A stretch of DNA of 16,848 nucleotides from Chloroflexota bacterium. GTDB taxonomy: Bacteria > Chloroflexota > Anaerolineae > Anaerolineales > DRMV01. Location of the stretch: assembly GCA_013153375.1 (NCBI GenBank), contig JAADEN010000238.1, forward strand, positions 1 through 16,848. Direction: 5' to 3'. The notes under the pieces were generated by a model. It saw only the letters and a list, made by a program, of their open reading frames with translations, searched no databases and was not told where the DNA came from. A program made the position numbers and the translations under genes. Position 1 is the first letter of the stretch; every line of letters starts with the position of its first letter. Of the stretch, positions 1 through 9,110 are shown piece after piece.

Positions 1-34
1 CCGCGAGAGATGTAGGTCCGTTTTGAAGGCCCCT

Positions 35-82
35 CCCCTACGAGGGCGGGGCGCGGCCGTAGGGGCGACCGGCTGGTCGCCC
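35..82. repeat. Two overlapping inverted repeats, mutually exclusive hairpins
   Basis: The arms CCCCTACG (35-42) and CGTAGGGG (58-65) are perfect complements around a 15-nt spacer. The arms GGGCGACC (63-70) and GGTCGCCC (75-82) are also perfect complements, around the loop GGCT. The two pairs share bases 63-65, so only one can form fully at a time. No clear T-run follows. It could be the 3' end or terminator region of a gene left of the window, or a copy of an interspersed palindromic repeat; copies elsewhere in the genome cannot be checked from here. The rest of 1-290 shows no convincing gene on either strand. Confidence 0.5.
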
Positions 83-291
83 GCTGCGGGGCGGGGTTTT
101 GCGGGCTGGGCGCGAAACACGACACCGCTTCTACAACATTTGCTTGCACCCGCCGGCCAGCCGGGCCGCAGGCCCGTCCCACTTGAGCAGCGGGTTTCGC
201 GCCGTGGCCTCTCGATGGGCTGGCCCGCGGGCCCGTTATGGCATCCCTCACCGTGTGCCGCGGGCCCCTTTCCTTTTTAACCGAAAAGGGA

Positions 292-297
292 TATACT
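292..297 (+). promoter_or_regulatory. Probable -10 box of the pckA promoter
   Basis: TATACT at 292-297 matches a sigma-70 type -10 box. Transcription would begin near 304, about 31 nt before the preferred pckA start at 335. No good -35 box is seen. A short inverted repeat, CCTTTT (272-277) with AAAAGG (284-289), lies where the -35/spacer region should be and could be an operator. The call rests on one hexamer and its position. Confidence 0.4.
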
Positions 298-334
298 GCA
301 TTCATCCCCAATGCCACCGGCAGGAGCGAAGAAA

Positions 335-1858
335 ATGGATACCAAACTCTTTCCCTCTACCGTCGAGTTGCGCGTCGGGTGGAGCCGCGCGCGGCTGATC
401 GAGGCCGCGCTGGCTTCGAGCCGGGCGCAACTGAGCCACACGGGTGCGTTGGTCATCAATACGGTGCCTTACACGGGCCGTTCCCCCAATGACAAATTCT
501 TGGTGCGCGAACCCAGCACCGCGGACAAAATCTGGTGGGGCGAGGTGAACCGTCCCTTCGACGAGGACGGGTTCGAGCGACTGAAGGGCAAGGTGTTGGC
601 CTATCTGCAGGGCAAGGGCGTGGTGTACGCCCATACCTTGCGGGCCGGAGCCCATCCGCGGCACAACATCCGCGTGCGCGTGTTTACCGAATCGCCGGCC
701 CACGCCCTGTTTTCCACCATCATGTTCCGTCCCGACGACCAGGAAGGCGAACCCTTCCGCACTTACACCATCTATCACGCCCCCTACTTCAAGGCCAACC
801 CCGCGGTTGACGGTACCAACTCCGAAGCCTTCGTCATCCTGCACCTGGGCCGGGGGGAAATCATCATTGGCGGCACACCCTATGCCGGCGAGGTCAAGAA
901 GTCCATTTTCACCGTGCTCAACTACGAACTGCCCGAGCGCGGCGTGCTCTCCATGCACTGCTCGGCCAATTATGGCCGTGAGCGCAAGGATGTCAGCCTG
1001 TTCTTCGGCCTGTCGGGTACGGGCAAGACCACCCTCTCGATGGACACCGAACGGGTCATCATCGGCGACGACGAGCACGGCTGGGGCGAAGACGGCGTGT
1101 TCAACTTCGAAGGCGGCAGTTACGCCAAGGTGATCCGCATTTCGCCGGAGTACGAACCCCTGATCTTCGAAGCCAGCCAGCGTTTCGGGTCCATCCTGGA
1201 GAATGTGGTCATGGACCCGGACACCCGCATCGTGGACTTCAACGACAGCACCTTCACCGAGAACACCCGCGCCTCCTTCCCGCTGGAGTTCTTGCCGAAT
1301 GTGGACCTCTCCGGGCGGGCCGGGCACCCGCGCACCGTCTTCTTCCTGGCGGCGGACGCGTTCGGGGTGTTGCCGCCCCTGGCCAAACTGACCGCGGAGC
1401 AGATTCGCGATTACTTCCTTCTGGGCTACACCGCGAAACTGGCCGGCACCGAGCGCGGCGTCAAGGATCCCCAGGCCACTTTCAGCCCCTGCTTTGGCGC
1501 GCCCTTCCTGGTGCACGAACCCAAGCGCTACGCGGACATGCTGGTGGATTTCGTCCAGCGTTACGGCGCGTCGGTCTGGCTGCTCAACACCGGCTGGACG
1601 GGCGGGCCTTACGGCGTGGGCCATCGGATGCCGCTGCCGCACACTCGGGCCATGGTGCACGCGGTGCAGCAAGGCCTGCTCGACGACGCCCCCCTGGAGC
1701 AGGAGCCGTACTTCGGCCTGTGGATTCCCACCCAGGTGCCGGGCGTGCCCTCCGAAGTGCTGCGCCCGTGGCAGACCTGGGACGACCTCGCGGCGTATGA
1801 GGCCCAGGCGCGCGCGCTGAAGGAGCGCTTCGACCAGGTCCTGGCGCGGGTGCGCTGA
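335..1858 (+). CDS. pckA: Phosphoenolpyruvate carboxykinase (ATP)
   Basis: This cytosolic enzyme interconverts oxaloacetate + ATP with phosphoenolpyruvate + CO2 + ADP. It is the entry step of gluconeogenesis and sometimes works anaplerotically. The 507-residue protein has the ATP-type P-loop GLSGTGKTT at residues 225-233, directly followed by the metal-binding IIGDDEHGW stretch (about 242-250). It also has the N-terminal TGRSPNDKF substrate-site motif (48-55) and the late NTGWTGGPYGVG motif. These mark the ATP-dependent family rather than the GTP-dependent one. Length is slightly below the usual 520-540. An in-frame ATG at 311 exists, but the ATG at 335 has AGGAG at 322-326 and lies a sensible distance from the -10 box at 292-297, so 335 is preferred. 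The gene is monocistronic and convergent with pyrG. Confidence 0.96.
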   Translation: MDTKLFPSTVELRVGWSRARLIEAALASSRAQLSHTGALVINTVPYTGRSPNDKFLVREPSTADKIWWGEVNRPFDEDGFERLKGKVLAYLQGKGVVYAHTLRAGAHPRHNIRVRVFTESPAHALFSTIMFRPDDQEGEPFRTYTIYHAPYFKANPAVDGTNSEAFVILHLGRGEIIIGGTPYAGEVKKSIFTVLNYELPERGVLSMHCSANYGRERKDVSLFFGLSGTGKTTLSMDTERVIIGDDEHGWGEDGVFNFEGGSYAKVIRISPEYEPLIFEASQRFGSILENVVMDPDTRIVDFNDSTFTENTRASFPLEFLPNVDLSGRAGHPRTVFFLAADAFGVLPPLAKLTAEQIRDYFLLGYTAKLAGTERGVKDPQATFSPCFGAPFLVHEPKRYADMLVDFVQRYGASVWLLNTGWTGGPYGVGHRMPLPHTRAMVHAVQQGLLDDAPLEQEPYFGLWIPTQVPGVPSEVLRPWQTWDDLAAYEAQARALKERFDQVLARVR

Positions 1859-1868
1859 ATCGAGGTGC

Positions 1869-1899
1869 GGCTCGGCCCGCGGCGGTCTTGCCGCGAGCC
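1869..1899. terminator. Possible bidirectional terminator between pckA and pyrG
   Basis: Arms GGCTCG (1869-1874) and CGAGCC (1894-1899) enclose a second short stem, CGGC (1880-1883) with GCCG (1890-1893). It sits in the 62-bp gap between two convergent stop codons, where a shared terminator is expected. There is no T-run on either strand, so intrinsic termination is doubtful. Confidence 0.35.
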
Positions 1900-1920
1900 T
1901 GCCGCGGCCTGCAAATTGTC

Positions 1921-3585
<1,665 letters not shown>

Positions 3586-3610
3586 GGCACCTCCTTACTT
3601 AAAAGTCAAG

Positions 3611-3651
3611 GCCGGGTGCGACGGCCAGAGGCCGCGACCCGGCACAGGGTC
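3611..3651 (-). promoter_or_regulatory. Structured pyrG leader: long hairpin and a competing hairpin
   Basis: In the pyrG 5' leader, GCCGGGT...CGGCC (3611-3626) pairs with GGCCGCGACCCGGC (3630-3643). The stem is strong, with two single-base bulges and the loop AGA. On the transcribed strand it is followed by CTTGACTTTT (complement of 3601-3610), a poor but real T-rich tail. A rival hairpin, GACCC (3636-3640) with GGGTC (3647-3651), uses one arm of the first. This terminator/antiterminator arrangement is typical of transcription attenuation. The structure is seen in the sequence; the regulatory role is inferred. Confidence 0.45.
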
Positions 3652-3730
3652 CCGTTGGGGTGAAGTCGGCGGGGCTTGCCCACCGCAGGAGCAAAAAGGA
3701 CACATCCGCGATGGCTCATCACGGGTCTTA

Positions 3731-3739
3731 AGTGTACCA
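3731..3739 (-). promoter_or_regulatory. Probable extended -10 promoter of pyrG
   Basis: On the minus strand this reads TGG-TACACT, an extended -10 box related to the TGG-TAGAAT sites elsewhere in the window. Transcription would start near 3724 and give a leader of about 140 nt that contains the hairpins at 3611-3651. No -35 box is apparent. Confidence 0.4.
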
Positions 3740-3828
3740 CAACCCCGGCTGAACTCGGCGTGGTTTGGGGCGCTGATCTCCCTTGCCGTGGCGCTGGGGC
3801 CTCGTCGAGCAGGGGAGACGCCCGGGCC

Positions 3829-3848
3829 AAAAGGGGCGCCGCGCGGCG
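3829..3848 (-). terminator. Weak terminator after the TPR gene
   Basis: Just after the TPR stop codon on the minus strand is the self-complementary CGCCGCGCGGCG (3837-3848), followed after CCCC by TTTT (complement of 3829-3832). The stem is only four to five base pairs and the T-run short, so termination may be partial and read-through into pyrG is possible. Confidence 0.3.
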
Positions 3849-3851
3849 GAT

Positions 3852-5294
3852 TCACGGCCCCGGGCCGTGGCCCTGGGTGGGAGGTCGCGTCGGCGTGGGC
3901 GTCGGCGTCCGTACCGGCGTGGGCGTGGCCTGCAAGATGCGGCAGATGTTGCGGTTTTCCGCGATGATGCCCCGCACATTGGGGTCGGTCCCGAACGCGC
4001 TTTCCACTTGATCCAGCAAGGGCAGCGCCTGGTCGCAGATGTTCAGCGCGGCCAGCACCGACGCGTATTGCAGGTAATAGTACGCCACCGTGATGTTGGT
4101 CAGCGGCAGCGGCTCCACCGTCACCGTGGGCACGGCGTCCTTGTCCAGGCCCATCTTGGTGGCGATCTCGCCCAGGATCTGCCCGCTCACCTCCGGGCCG
4201 CAGCCTTTGACCGCGCACTGAAACGCGGGCAGCGACCCCTCGTAGTTGCGAGATTTGACATAAATCACGGCCAGTTGGGCGTAAGTGGCCGGGTCCGTGG
4301 GGTCGAGCCACAGGGCCTTTTCCGCGTTGAGGGCCGCGGCGAAGAAGTCGCCCTGCTGCACATAGGTCTTGGATATGGCGATATAAGGCACCGGATCGGG
4401 GATGCCCAGCCGCTGGTTGATGCGCGCCGCTTTGTCGAAATACTCCAGGGCCAGGCCGTAGTATTGACGCCGCGCGGCATCGCTCTGGGCCTTGGAGGCC
4501 AGGAAGCGGTAGTTGAAACCCACCCGCAAATAGAGGAAGGTCAGATTGGGCGCGCGTTGAATCGCGGCCAGATACTCCTCGATGGCCGACGCGTACCGCC
4601 CGTTGGACTCCAGCACCAGCGCGTACACCCGGTGAGTGTCCATCAAGTCCGGGCCTTCCTGCACGGCCTTGGTGGCGTATTCGTAGGCCTGGACGATGTT
4701 CTTCTGGTCGAGCAGAATCTCCGCGTAGAAGGCCAGGGTCAAGGGATCGTTGGGCCCCAGCCGCAGCGCGATGGCGGCCTCGTTCTCGGCCTGGGCCAGC
4801 AACGCATCTTGCTGATCCGTGGGGATCAGGGGATTGAGGGCCAGCCAGTCCAGCGCGAAGGAGCGCACCGCGTGGGTGACGGCGGAGTCGGGCGCGTGTT
4901 CCACCGCGCGGTCCGCGGCTGCGACGGCCTCTTGCAGCCGCGCGTGCCGTTCGGTATCGTCCGTCATGAGCGCGCTGGAATAGACCAAGACCCGCGCCAA
5001 TTCGGCCCACAGCAGCCCGTCGTCAGGGCGGATCTTCAGCGCCTCCCGATAGGCCTCGGCCGCGCCTTCCAGGTCGCCGGCCTCGAACAGGGCGCGCGCT
5101 TCCGCGACCCACGACTGGGGCGCTCGGGTGGGCGTGGGCGTGGGGTGGACGAAGGTGTCCAGGGTGACCTGCCCCGCGAAGACCTGGCGCGCGAAAGCCA
5201 GCGCGGCCAGGTTGAGCAGCAGATACAGAAGCACATATTTGGGCCGCGAGCGTTTTTGGGTCGAAAATTGAAGCGGAACCTCGCGAATTTCCAT
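3852..5294 (-). CDS. Membrane-anchored tetratricopeptide-repeat protein
   Basis: This 480-residue protein has a short basic N-terminus (STQKRSRPKY, 11-20), one hydrophobic segment (about 20-38) acting as signal anchor, and a Pro/Thr linker, HPTPTPTRAP (50-59). A long alpha-helical TPR region follows (about 62-450). A clear repeat unit is ARALFEAGDLEGAAEAYREA (66-85), and later units show the same Leu/Ala/Tyr spacing. The protein ends in a second Pro/Thr tail (about 456-473) and Gly/Pro residues. TPR arrays bind other proteins; no enzyme motif is seen. The Pro/Thr linkers suggest that the repeats lie outside the cytoplasmic membrane. The start has a poor ribosome site (TGGGAAACG). It is transcribed toward pyrG and diverges from the FtsB-like gene. 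The specific role is unknown; cell-envelope assembly is one possibility from its neighbour. Confidence 0.85.
   Translation of the reverse strand: MEIREVPLQFSTQKRSRPKYVLLYLLLNLAALAFARQVFAGQVTLDTFVHPTPTPTRAPQSWVAEARALFEAGDLEGAAEAYREALKIRPDDGLLWAELARVLVYSSALMTDDTERHARLQEAVAAADRAVEHAPDSAVTHAVRSFALDWLALNPLIPTDQQDALLAQAENEAAIALRLGPNDPLTLAFYAEILLDQKNIVQAYEYATKAVQEGPDLMDTHRVYALVLESNGRYASAIEEYLAAIQRAPNLTFLYLRVGFNYRFLASKAQSDAARRQYYGLALEYFDKAARINQRLGIPDPVPYIAISKTYVQQGDFFAAALNAEKALWLDPTDPATYAQLAVIYVKSRNYEGSLPAFQCAVKGCGPEVSGQILGEIATKMGLDKDAVPTVTVEPLPLTNITVAYYYLQYASVLAALNICDQALPLLDQVESAFGTDPNVRGIIAENRNICRILQATPTPVRTPTPTPTRPPTQGHGPGP
3886..3929 (-). repeat. Codon-level Pro-Thr repeat in the TPR gene tail
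   Basis: Degenerate six-base units (GGCGTG/GGCGTC on the plus strand) encode alternating Thr-Pro in the C-terminal tail of the TPR protein. A shorter version near 5133-5150 encodes the N-terminal linker. Such tracts may slip and vary in length between strains. Confidence 0.6.
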
Positions 5295-5362
5295 CGTTTC
5301 CCATTCAATCCCCGAGGGCGGTCAGGCCGCGCCCCTGGATTTTGGAATCGTCCACCGTTCCC

Positions 5363-5372
5363 CATTCTACCA
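5363..5372 (-). promoter_or_regulatory. Probable extended -10 promoter of the TPR gene
   Basis: The minus strand reads TGGTAGAATG, with TAGAAT as the -10 box and TGG as its extension. It lies about 70 bp upstream of the TPR start at 5294. The same 10-mer occurs at 5446-5455 (+) and 10842-10851 (-). No -35 box is recognisable. Confidence 0.5.
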
Positions 5373-5445
5373 GGCGTGTGTAAAGGCGATGTTAAACCTG
5401 GGCCCGCGCGCCGCTGGGCCCGCGCTCTCCGCGGCCTCCATAACA

Positions 5446-5455
5446 TGGTAGAATG
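5446..5455 (+). promoter_or_regulatory. Probable extended -10 promoter of the FtsB-like gene and thrC
   Basis: TGGTAGAATG, identical to the sites at 5363-5372 (-) and 10842-10851 (-). Transcription would start near 5461. This places the possible upstream start codon at 5453 inside the promoter and supports translation from 5477. Confidence 0.5.
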
Positions 5456-5476
5456 ACGCCTCAGAGGTGTATTCCC

Positions 5477-5860
5477 ATGAAGGAACGCTGGCGTTTAGGC
5501 TGGGCCGTGTTTTTGCTGATCGCGGTGGTGGGCGTCTTGGCCTCCTTGACCCACTACGCGCTGCGCGTCCAACACTTGCGTTCGCTGCGCGATGCCGCGG
5601 CCACCGAACACGCCCAACTGAAGGCCACCCATCAGGCGCTGGCCGTCCAACTTTCGGCCACCCTGCCGCCCGAAGCGGCCGCGGCCACGGCCAGGGCCGG
5701 TTTGGGCATGGCCGCGGCAGGGGAGCAGCCGGTGCGGGTGCTCCCGGCCACCGCGACGCCCCAGGCCTTCGACGCCAGCGCCGCGGCCGCGACGGATACG
5801 CCGTCCAAGCCTCCCTGGTATTGGTGGTGGCAACTCTTTTTCGGTCCCCGCACGCCATAG
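5477..5860 (+). CDS. Small FtsB/DivIC-like (septum formation initiator-like) membrane protein
   Basis: The 127-residue protein has a basic N-terminus (MKERWR), one membrane segment (about 7-27) and a short helical stretch with coiled-coil character (about 30-62, Q-H-L-R-S-L-R to L-A-V-Q-L). An Ala/Pro-rich linker leads to an unusual C-terminus with a tryptophan cluster, PPWYWWWQLFFG (112-123). This one-TM plus coiled-coil plan matches FtsB/FtsL/DivIC division proteins, whose helix assembles with the FtsQ-type partner outside the membrane. The match is by architecture, not by a diagnostic motif, so other small bitopic proteins remain possible. The ATG at 5477 is chosen over 5453 because AGAGGTG precedes it and the -10 box covers 5453. 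It is 46 bp ahead of thrC and probably co-transcribed with it. Confidence 0.65.
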   Translation: MKERWRLGWAVFLLIAVVGVLASLTHYALRVQHLRSLRDAAATEHAQLKATHQALAVQLSATLPPEAAAATARAGLGMAAAGEQPVRVLPATATPQAFDASAAAATDTPSKPPWYWWWQLFFGPRTP

Positions 5861-5906
5861 CCGCGCGCGGAGCCTTATCCCCCACTTTTTGCGGACGAGG
5901 TGCATC

Positions 5907-6965
5907 ATGAGCCTGCGACCCGGTGTCGTCGCCCGTTATCGTTCCTGGCTGGATTTGCCGGATCACACGGTGCCTTTGAGCCTGGGGGAAGGGGAGACGC
6001 CCCTCGTGCCCGTGCCGCGGCTGGCGGCCGCGCTGGGCGGTGGGTTCGACCTGTTCGTCAAGTACGAAGGGCTCAATCCCACGGGCTCGTTCAAAGACCG
6101 GGGCCTGACCGCCGCGGTGGGGGAGGCGGTGGGGCGGGGCGCCCGCACGGTCATCTGCGCCTCGACGGGCAACACGGCCGCGTCCACCGCGGCGTACGCG
6201 GCCCGCGCGGGGGTGCGGGCGCTGGTGCTGGTGCCCGAGGGCAAGATCGCGCGGGGCAAGTTGGCCGGCGCGCTGGCTTATGGCGCGCATGTGGTGCAGG
6301 TGCGGGGCTCCTTCGACCACGCGCTGACCCTGGTGCGGGAGGCCGTGGCCGCGTATCCCGTGGCTTTGGTCAACTCCATCAATCCGTACCGGCTGCAAGG
6401 GCAGCAGACCGCGGCCTTCGAGGTGGTGGACGCGTTGGGCCGTGCGCCGGATTGGCTGGCCATCCCCGTGGGCAATGCAGGCAACATTACGGCGTATTGG
6501 ATGGGTTTTCGGGCCTATCACCGGGTCAAGGGCACGGGCTTGCCCCGGCTGTTGGGCGTCCAGGCCGCGGGCGCCGCGCCGCTGGTGCTGGGCCATCCTG
6601 TGGAGCACCCGGAGACCGTGGCGACGGCCATTCGCATCGGCAAGCCCGCCCGAGGCGACGAGGCTTTGGCCGCGGCGCGGGAGTCGGGCGGGCGCATCAT
6701 CGCGGTGCCCGACGAGGAGATCCTGGCCATGCAGCGCCTCTTGGCCAGCGAGGGGGTGTGGGTGGAACCGGCCTCGGCGGCCGGGCTGGCCGGTTTGGCC
6801 GCCGAGATTCGGCGCGGCGCGCTGGATCCGCGGGGTCAAACCATCGTCGCGGTGGTCACGGGCCACGGTTTGAAGGATCCTGACGCGGTGTTGGCGCAGG
6901 CGGCGGGCGATTTGCCCACCATCGAGCCCGAACTGGACGCGCTTTTGCCCTGGCTGACCGACTGA
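5907..6965 (+). CDS. thrC: Threonine synthase
   Basis: A pyridoxal-phosphate enzyme of fold type II that converts O-phosphohomoserine to threonine, the last step of threonine synthesis. The 352-residue protein has the substrate motif GEGETPL (27-33) and the cofactor lysine Lys63 in NPTGSFKDRG (57-66). It also has the phosphate/cofactor loop STGNTAAS (86-93), the PEGKIARGKL stretch (110-119) and a glycine-rich PVGNAGN loop in the second half. Length is normal for the short bacterial/archaeal form. An in-frame TTG at 5889 is possible, but the ATG at 5907 has ACGAGGTG at 5895-5902 and begins the conserved part, so it is preferred. It follows the FtsB-like gene and is convergent with uvrB; the 75-bp gap between their stop codons shows only GC-rich sequence and no clear terminator. 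Confidence 0.95.
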   Translation: MSLRPGVVARYRSWLDLPDHTVPLSLGEGETPLVPVPRLAAALGGGFDLFVKYEGLNPTGSFKDRGLTAAVGEAVGRGARTVICASTGNTAASTAAYAARAGVRALVLVPEGKIARGKLAGALAYGAHVVQVRGSFDHALTLVREAVAAYPVALVNSINPYRLQGQQTAAFEVVDALGRAPDWLAIPVGNAGNITAYWMGFRAYHRVKGTGLPRLLGVQAAGAAPLVLGHPVEHPETVATAIRIGKPARGDEALAAARESGGRIIAVPDEEILAMQRLLASEGVWVEPASAAGLAGLAAEIRRGALDPRGQTIVAVVTGHGLKDPDAVLAQAAGDLPTIEPELDALLPWLTD

Positions 6966-7040
6966 GGCCCGGCTTGCGCTCTGGATGCGGGACCGCGGCC
7001 TCGGCCTTTCACAGTGCCCGCCGCGCGGCCCGCGCCGCGC

Positions 7041-9086
7041 TCAGGTCTCCGCGTCGGACGCGGCGTCCAGTTTGGCCCGCAGCGCGTAGATTTGATCCCG
7101 CAGCGCGGCGGCTTTCTCGAACTCCAGGGCTTCGGCCGCGGCGTGCATTTGCTTTTCCAGTTCCGCGATGAGGCGTTCCAGGGTGTCCGGGTCGTGGGCC
7201 TCGGCCGCGAGGCCGTACGCGGCCGGCGTTTCGGCCACCTGCGCGGCCGCGGGCAGGACCGCCGCGGGCTCCTCGGCCGCGTGCTCCGCGGCCACCCGGT
7301 CCATGAGATCGTGGATGGGCTTGACGATGGAGCGGGGCGTGATGCCGTGCTCGCGGTTGTAGGCCAGTTGCACGGCCCGCCGGCGGTTGGTCTCCTCGAT
7401 GGCCTGGCGCATGGCGTCGGTGACGCGGTCCGCGTACATGATGACCTTGCCGTGCACATGGCGGGCCGCGCGGCCGATGGTCTGGATGAGCGCGGTCGCG
7501 GAGCGCAGGAAGCCCTCCTTGTCCGCGTCCAGAATGGCCACCAGGCTGACCTCGGGCAGATCCAGCCCTTCCCGCAGCAGGTTGATGCCCACCACCACAT
7601 CGTAAGTGCCCAGGCGTAAGTCCCGCAGAATGCCCACCCGGTCCAGGGTATCCACCTCGGAGTGCAGGTAGTAGGCCCTGATGCCCTGCTCCTGCAGGTA
7701 TTCGGCCAGGCGCTCGGCCATGCGCTTGGTCAGGGTGGTGACCAGCGCGCGCTCGCCGCGGGCCACCCGCTGCCGAATCTCGCCCAGCAGGTCGTCGATC
7801 TGGCCCTGGGTCGGGCGCACTTCCACCTCGGGGTCGGGGATGCCCGTGGGCCGGATGAGTTGTTCCACCACCTGCTGGGCCCTGGCCAGTTCGTAGGGGC
7901 CGGGCGTGGCGCTGGTGTAGATGGTGTAGCCCATGCGGGCCTCGAACTCCTCGAAGGTCAGGGGGCGGTTGTCCAGCGCGCTGGGCAGCCGAAAGCCGTA
8001 GTCCACTAAGGTTTGCTTGCGGCTGCGGTCGCCGTGGTACATGCCCCGAATCTGCGGGATGGTCATGTGCGATTCGTCAATGACGAGCAAATACTCGTTG
8101 GGCATGTAGTCCATCAGGGTCCAGGGCGGCGAGCCGGGCGGGCGCTGCTCCAGGTGGCGAGAGTAGTTTTCGATGCCCTTGCAGTAGCCCATCTCCCGCA
8201 GCATCTCCAGGTCGTAGCGGGTGCGCTGCAGCAGGCGCTGGGCCTCGAGGATCTTGCCCTGGGCCTCGAACCAGGCCACCCGCTCGGCCAGTTCGGCCTC
8301 GATGTCCGCGATGGCCTTCTGGAGTTTCTCCTCCTCGGTCAGGTAGTGTTTGGCGGGGAAGATTTGCAGGCTGAGGTGCACCGCGCGGCGCTCGCCCGTG
8401 ATGGGGTCGTACTCGATGATGCGCTCCACCTCGTCGCCGAAGAAGGTGATGCGGTACACGGTGCGCTCCAGGTAGGCGGGCACCACTTCCAGGGTGTCGC
8501 CCCGCACGCGGAAGGTGCCCGGCCGCAGGTCGTAGTCGTTGCGCTGGTACTGGCTCTCGACCAGTTGCCGCAGCAGGGCCTTGCGGCGGTAGATCTTCCC
8601 GACTTCCAGATGGATGACGCCCCGACCGTAGGCTTCGGGACTGCCCAGGCCGTAGATGGCCGACACCGACGCGACGATGATGACATCCCGGCGGCTCATG
8701 AGCGCGGTGGTCGCGGCCAGGCGCAGGCGCTCGATCTCTTCGTTGATTTCCGTGTCTTTTTCGATGTACAGGTCCTGCTGGGGCACATAAGCCTCGGGCT
8801 GGTAGTAGTCGTAGTACGAGACGAAGTACTCCACCGCGTTCTCGGGGAAGAAACTCTGGAACTCGGCGTACAACTGCGCGGCCAGGGTCTTGTTGTGGGC
8901 CAGCACCAGCGCGGGCATTTGGAGTTCCGCGATGGTGCTGGCGATGGCGTAGGTCTTCCCCGTGCCCGTCGCTCCCAGGAGCACCTGATGGCGATAGCCG
9001 CGGCGCACGCCTTCCACCAGGCGGCGGATGGCCTGGGGCTGGTCGCCGGTGGGTTCGTAAGGCGCGTGCAGACGAAATTCGGGCAT
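7041..9086 (-). CDS. uvrB: Excinuclease ABC subunit B
   Basis: The helicase-like, damage-verifying subunit of nucleotide excision repair. It is loaded by UvrA and recruits UvrC to cut around the lesion. The 681-residue protein is complete. It has Walker A GATGTGKT (38-45) and the damage-gripping beta-hairpin region with YYDYYQPEAYVPQQD. Next come IVASVSAIYGLGSPEAY, the Walker B box VIDESH, the helicase motif GINLLREGLDLPEVSLVAI and the IQTIGRAARH motif. The C-terminal UVR domain (about 638-675, with ALEFEKAAALRDQIYAL) binds UvrC/UvrA. The start ATG has GAGGG (complement of 9094-9098) in front. It begins 24 bp after the stop of the putative restriction gene on the same strand, so it is probably read from that transcript; no separate promoter is seen. 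Confidence 0.98.
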   Translation of the reverse strand: MPEFRLHAPYEPTGDQPQAIRRLVEGVRRGYRHQVLLGATGTGKTYAIASTIAELQMPALVLAHNKTLAAQLYAEFQSFFPENAVEYFVSYYDYYQPEAYVPQQDLYIEKDTEINEEIERLRLAATTALMSRRDVIIVASVSAIYGLGSPEAYGRGVIHLEVGKIYRRKALLRQLVESQYQRNDYDLRPGTFRVRGDTLEVVPAYLERTVYRITFFGDEVERIIEYDPITGERRAVHLSLQIFPAKHYLTEEEKLQKAIADIEAELAERVAWFEAQGKILEAQRLLQRTRYDLEMLREMGYCKGIENYSRHLEQRPPGSPPWTLMDYMPNEYLLVIDESHMTIPQIRGMYHGDRSRKQTLVDYGFRLPSALDNRPLTFEEFEARMGYTIYTSATPGPYELARAQQVVEQLIRPTGIPDPEVEVRPTQGQIDDLLGEIRQRVARGERALVTTLTKRMAERLAEYLQEQGIRAYYLHSEVDTLDRVGILRDLRLGTYDVVVGINLLREGLDLPEVSLVAILDADKEGFLRSATALIQTIGRAARHVHGKVIMYADRVTDAMRQAIEETNRRRAVQLAYNREHGITPRSIVKPIHDLMDRVAAEHAAEEPAAVLPAAAQVAETPAAYGLAAEAHDPDTLERLIAELEKQMHAAAEALEFEKAAALRDQIYALRAKLDAASDAET

Positions 9087-9110
9087 GGGGGTTCCCTCGG
9101 CGAGGGCGGT

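Noticed and set aside
1..290. A small protein gene at the left edge
   Set aside because: Open frames exist on the plus strand, but they lack a ribosome site, run through the hairpins and the pckA promoter, and have no protein-like composition.
302..1672. A 456-codon open frame on the minus strand
   Set aside because: It is antisense to pckA, whose identity is certain, and shows no recognisable domain.
3783..5456. A 557-codon open frame on the plus strand
   Set aside because: It is the mirror of the TPR gene. The minus-strand reading has a membrane anchor and regular TPR pattern; the plus-strand reading has neither.
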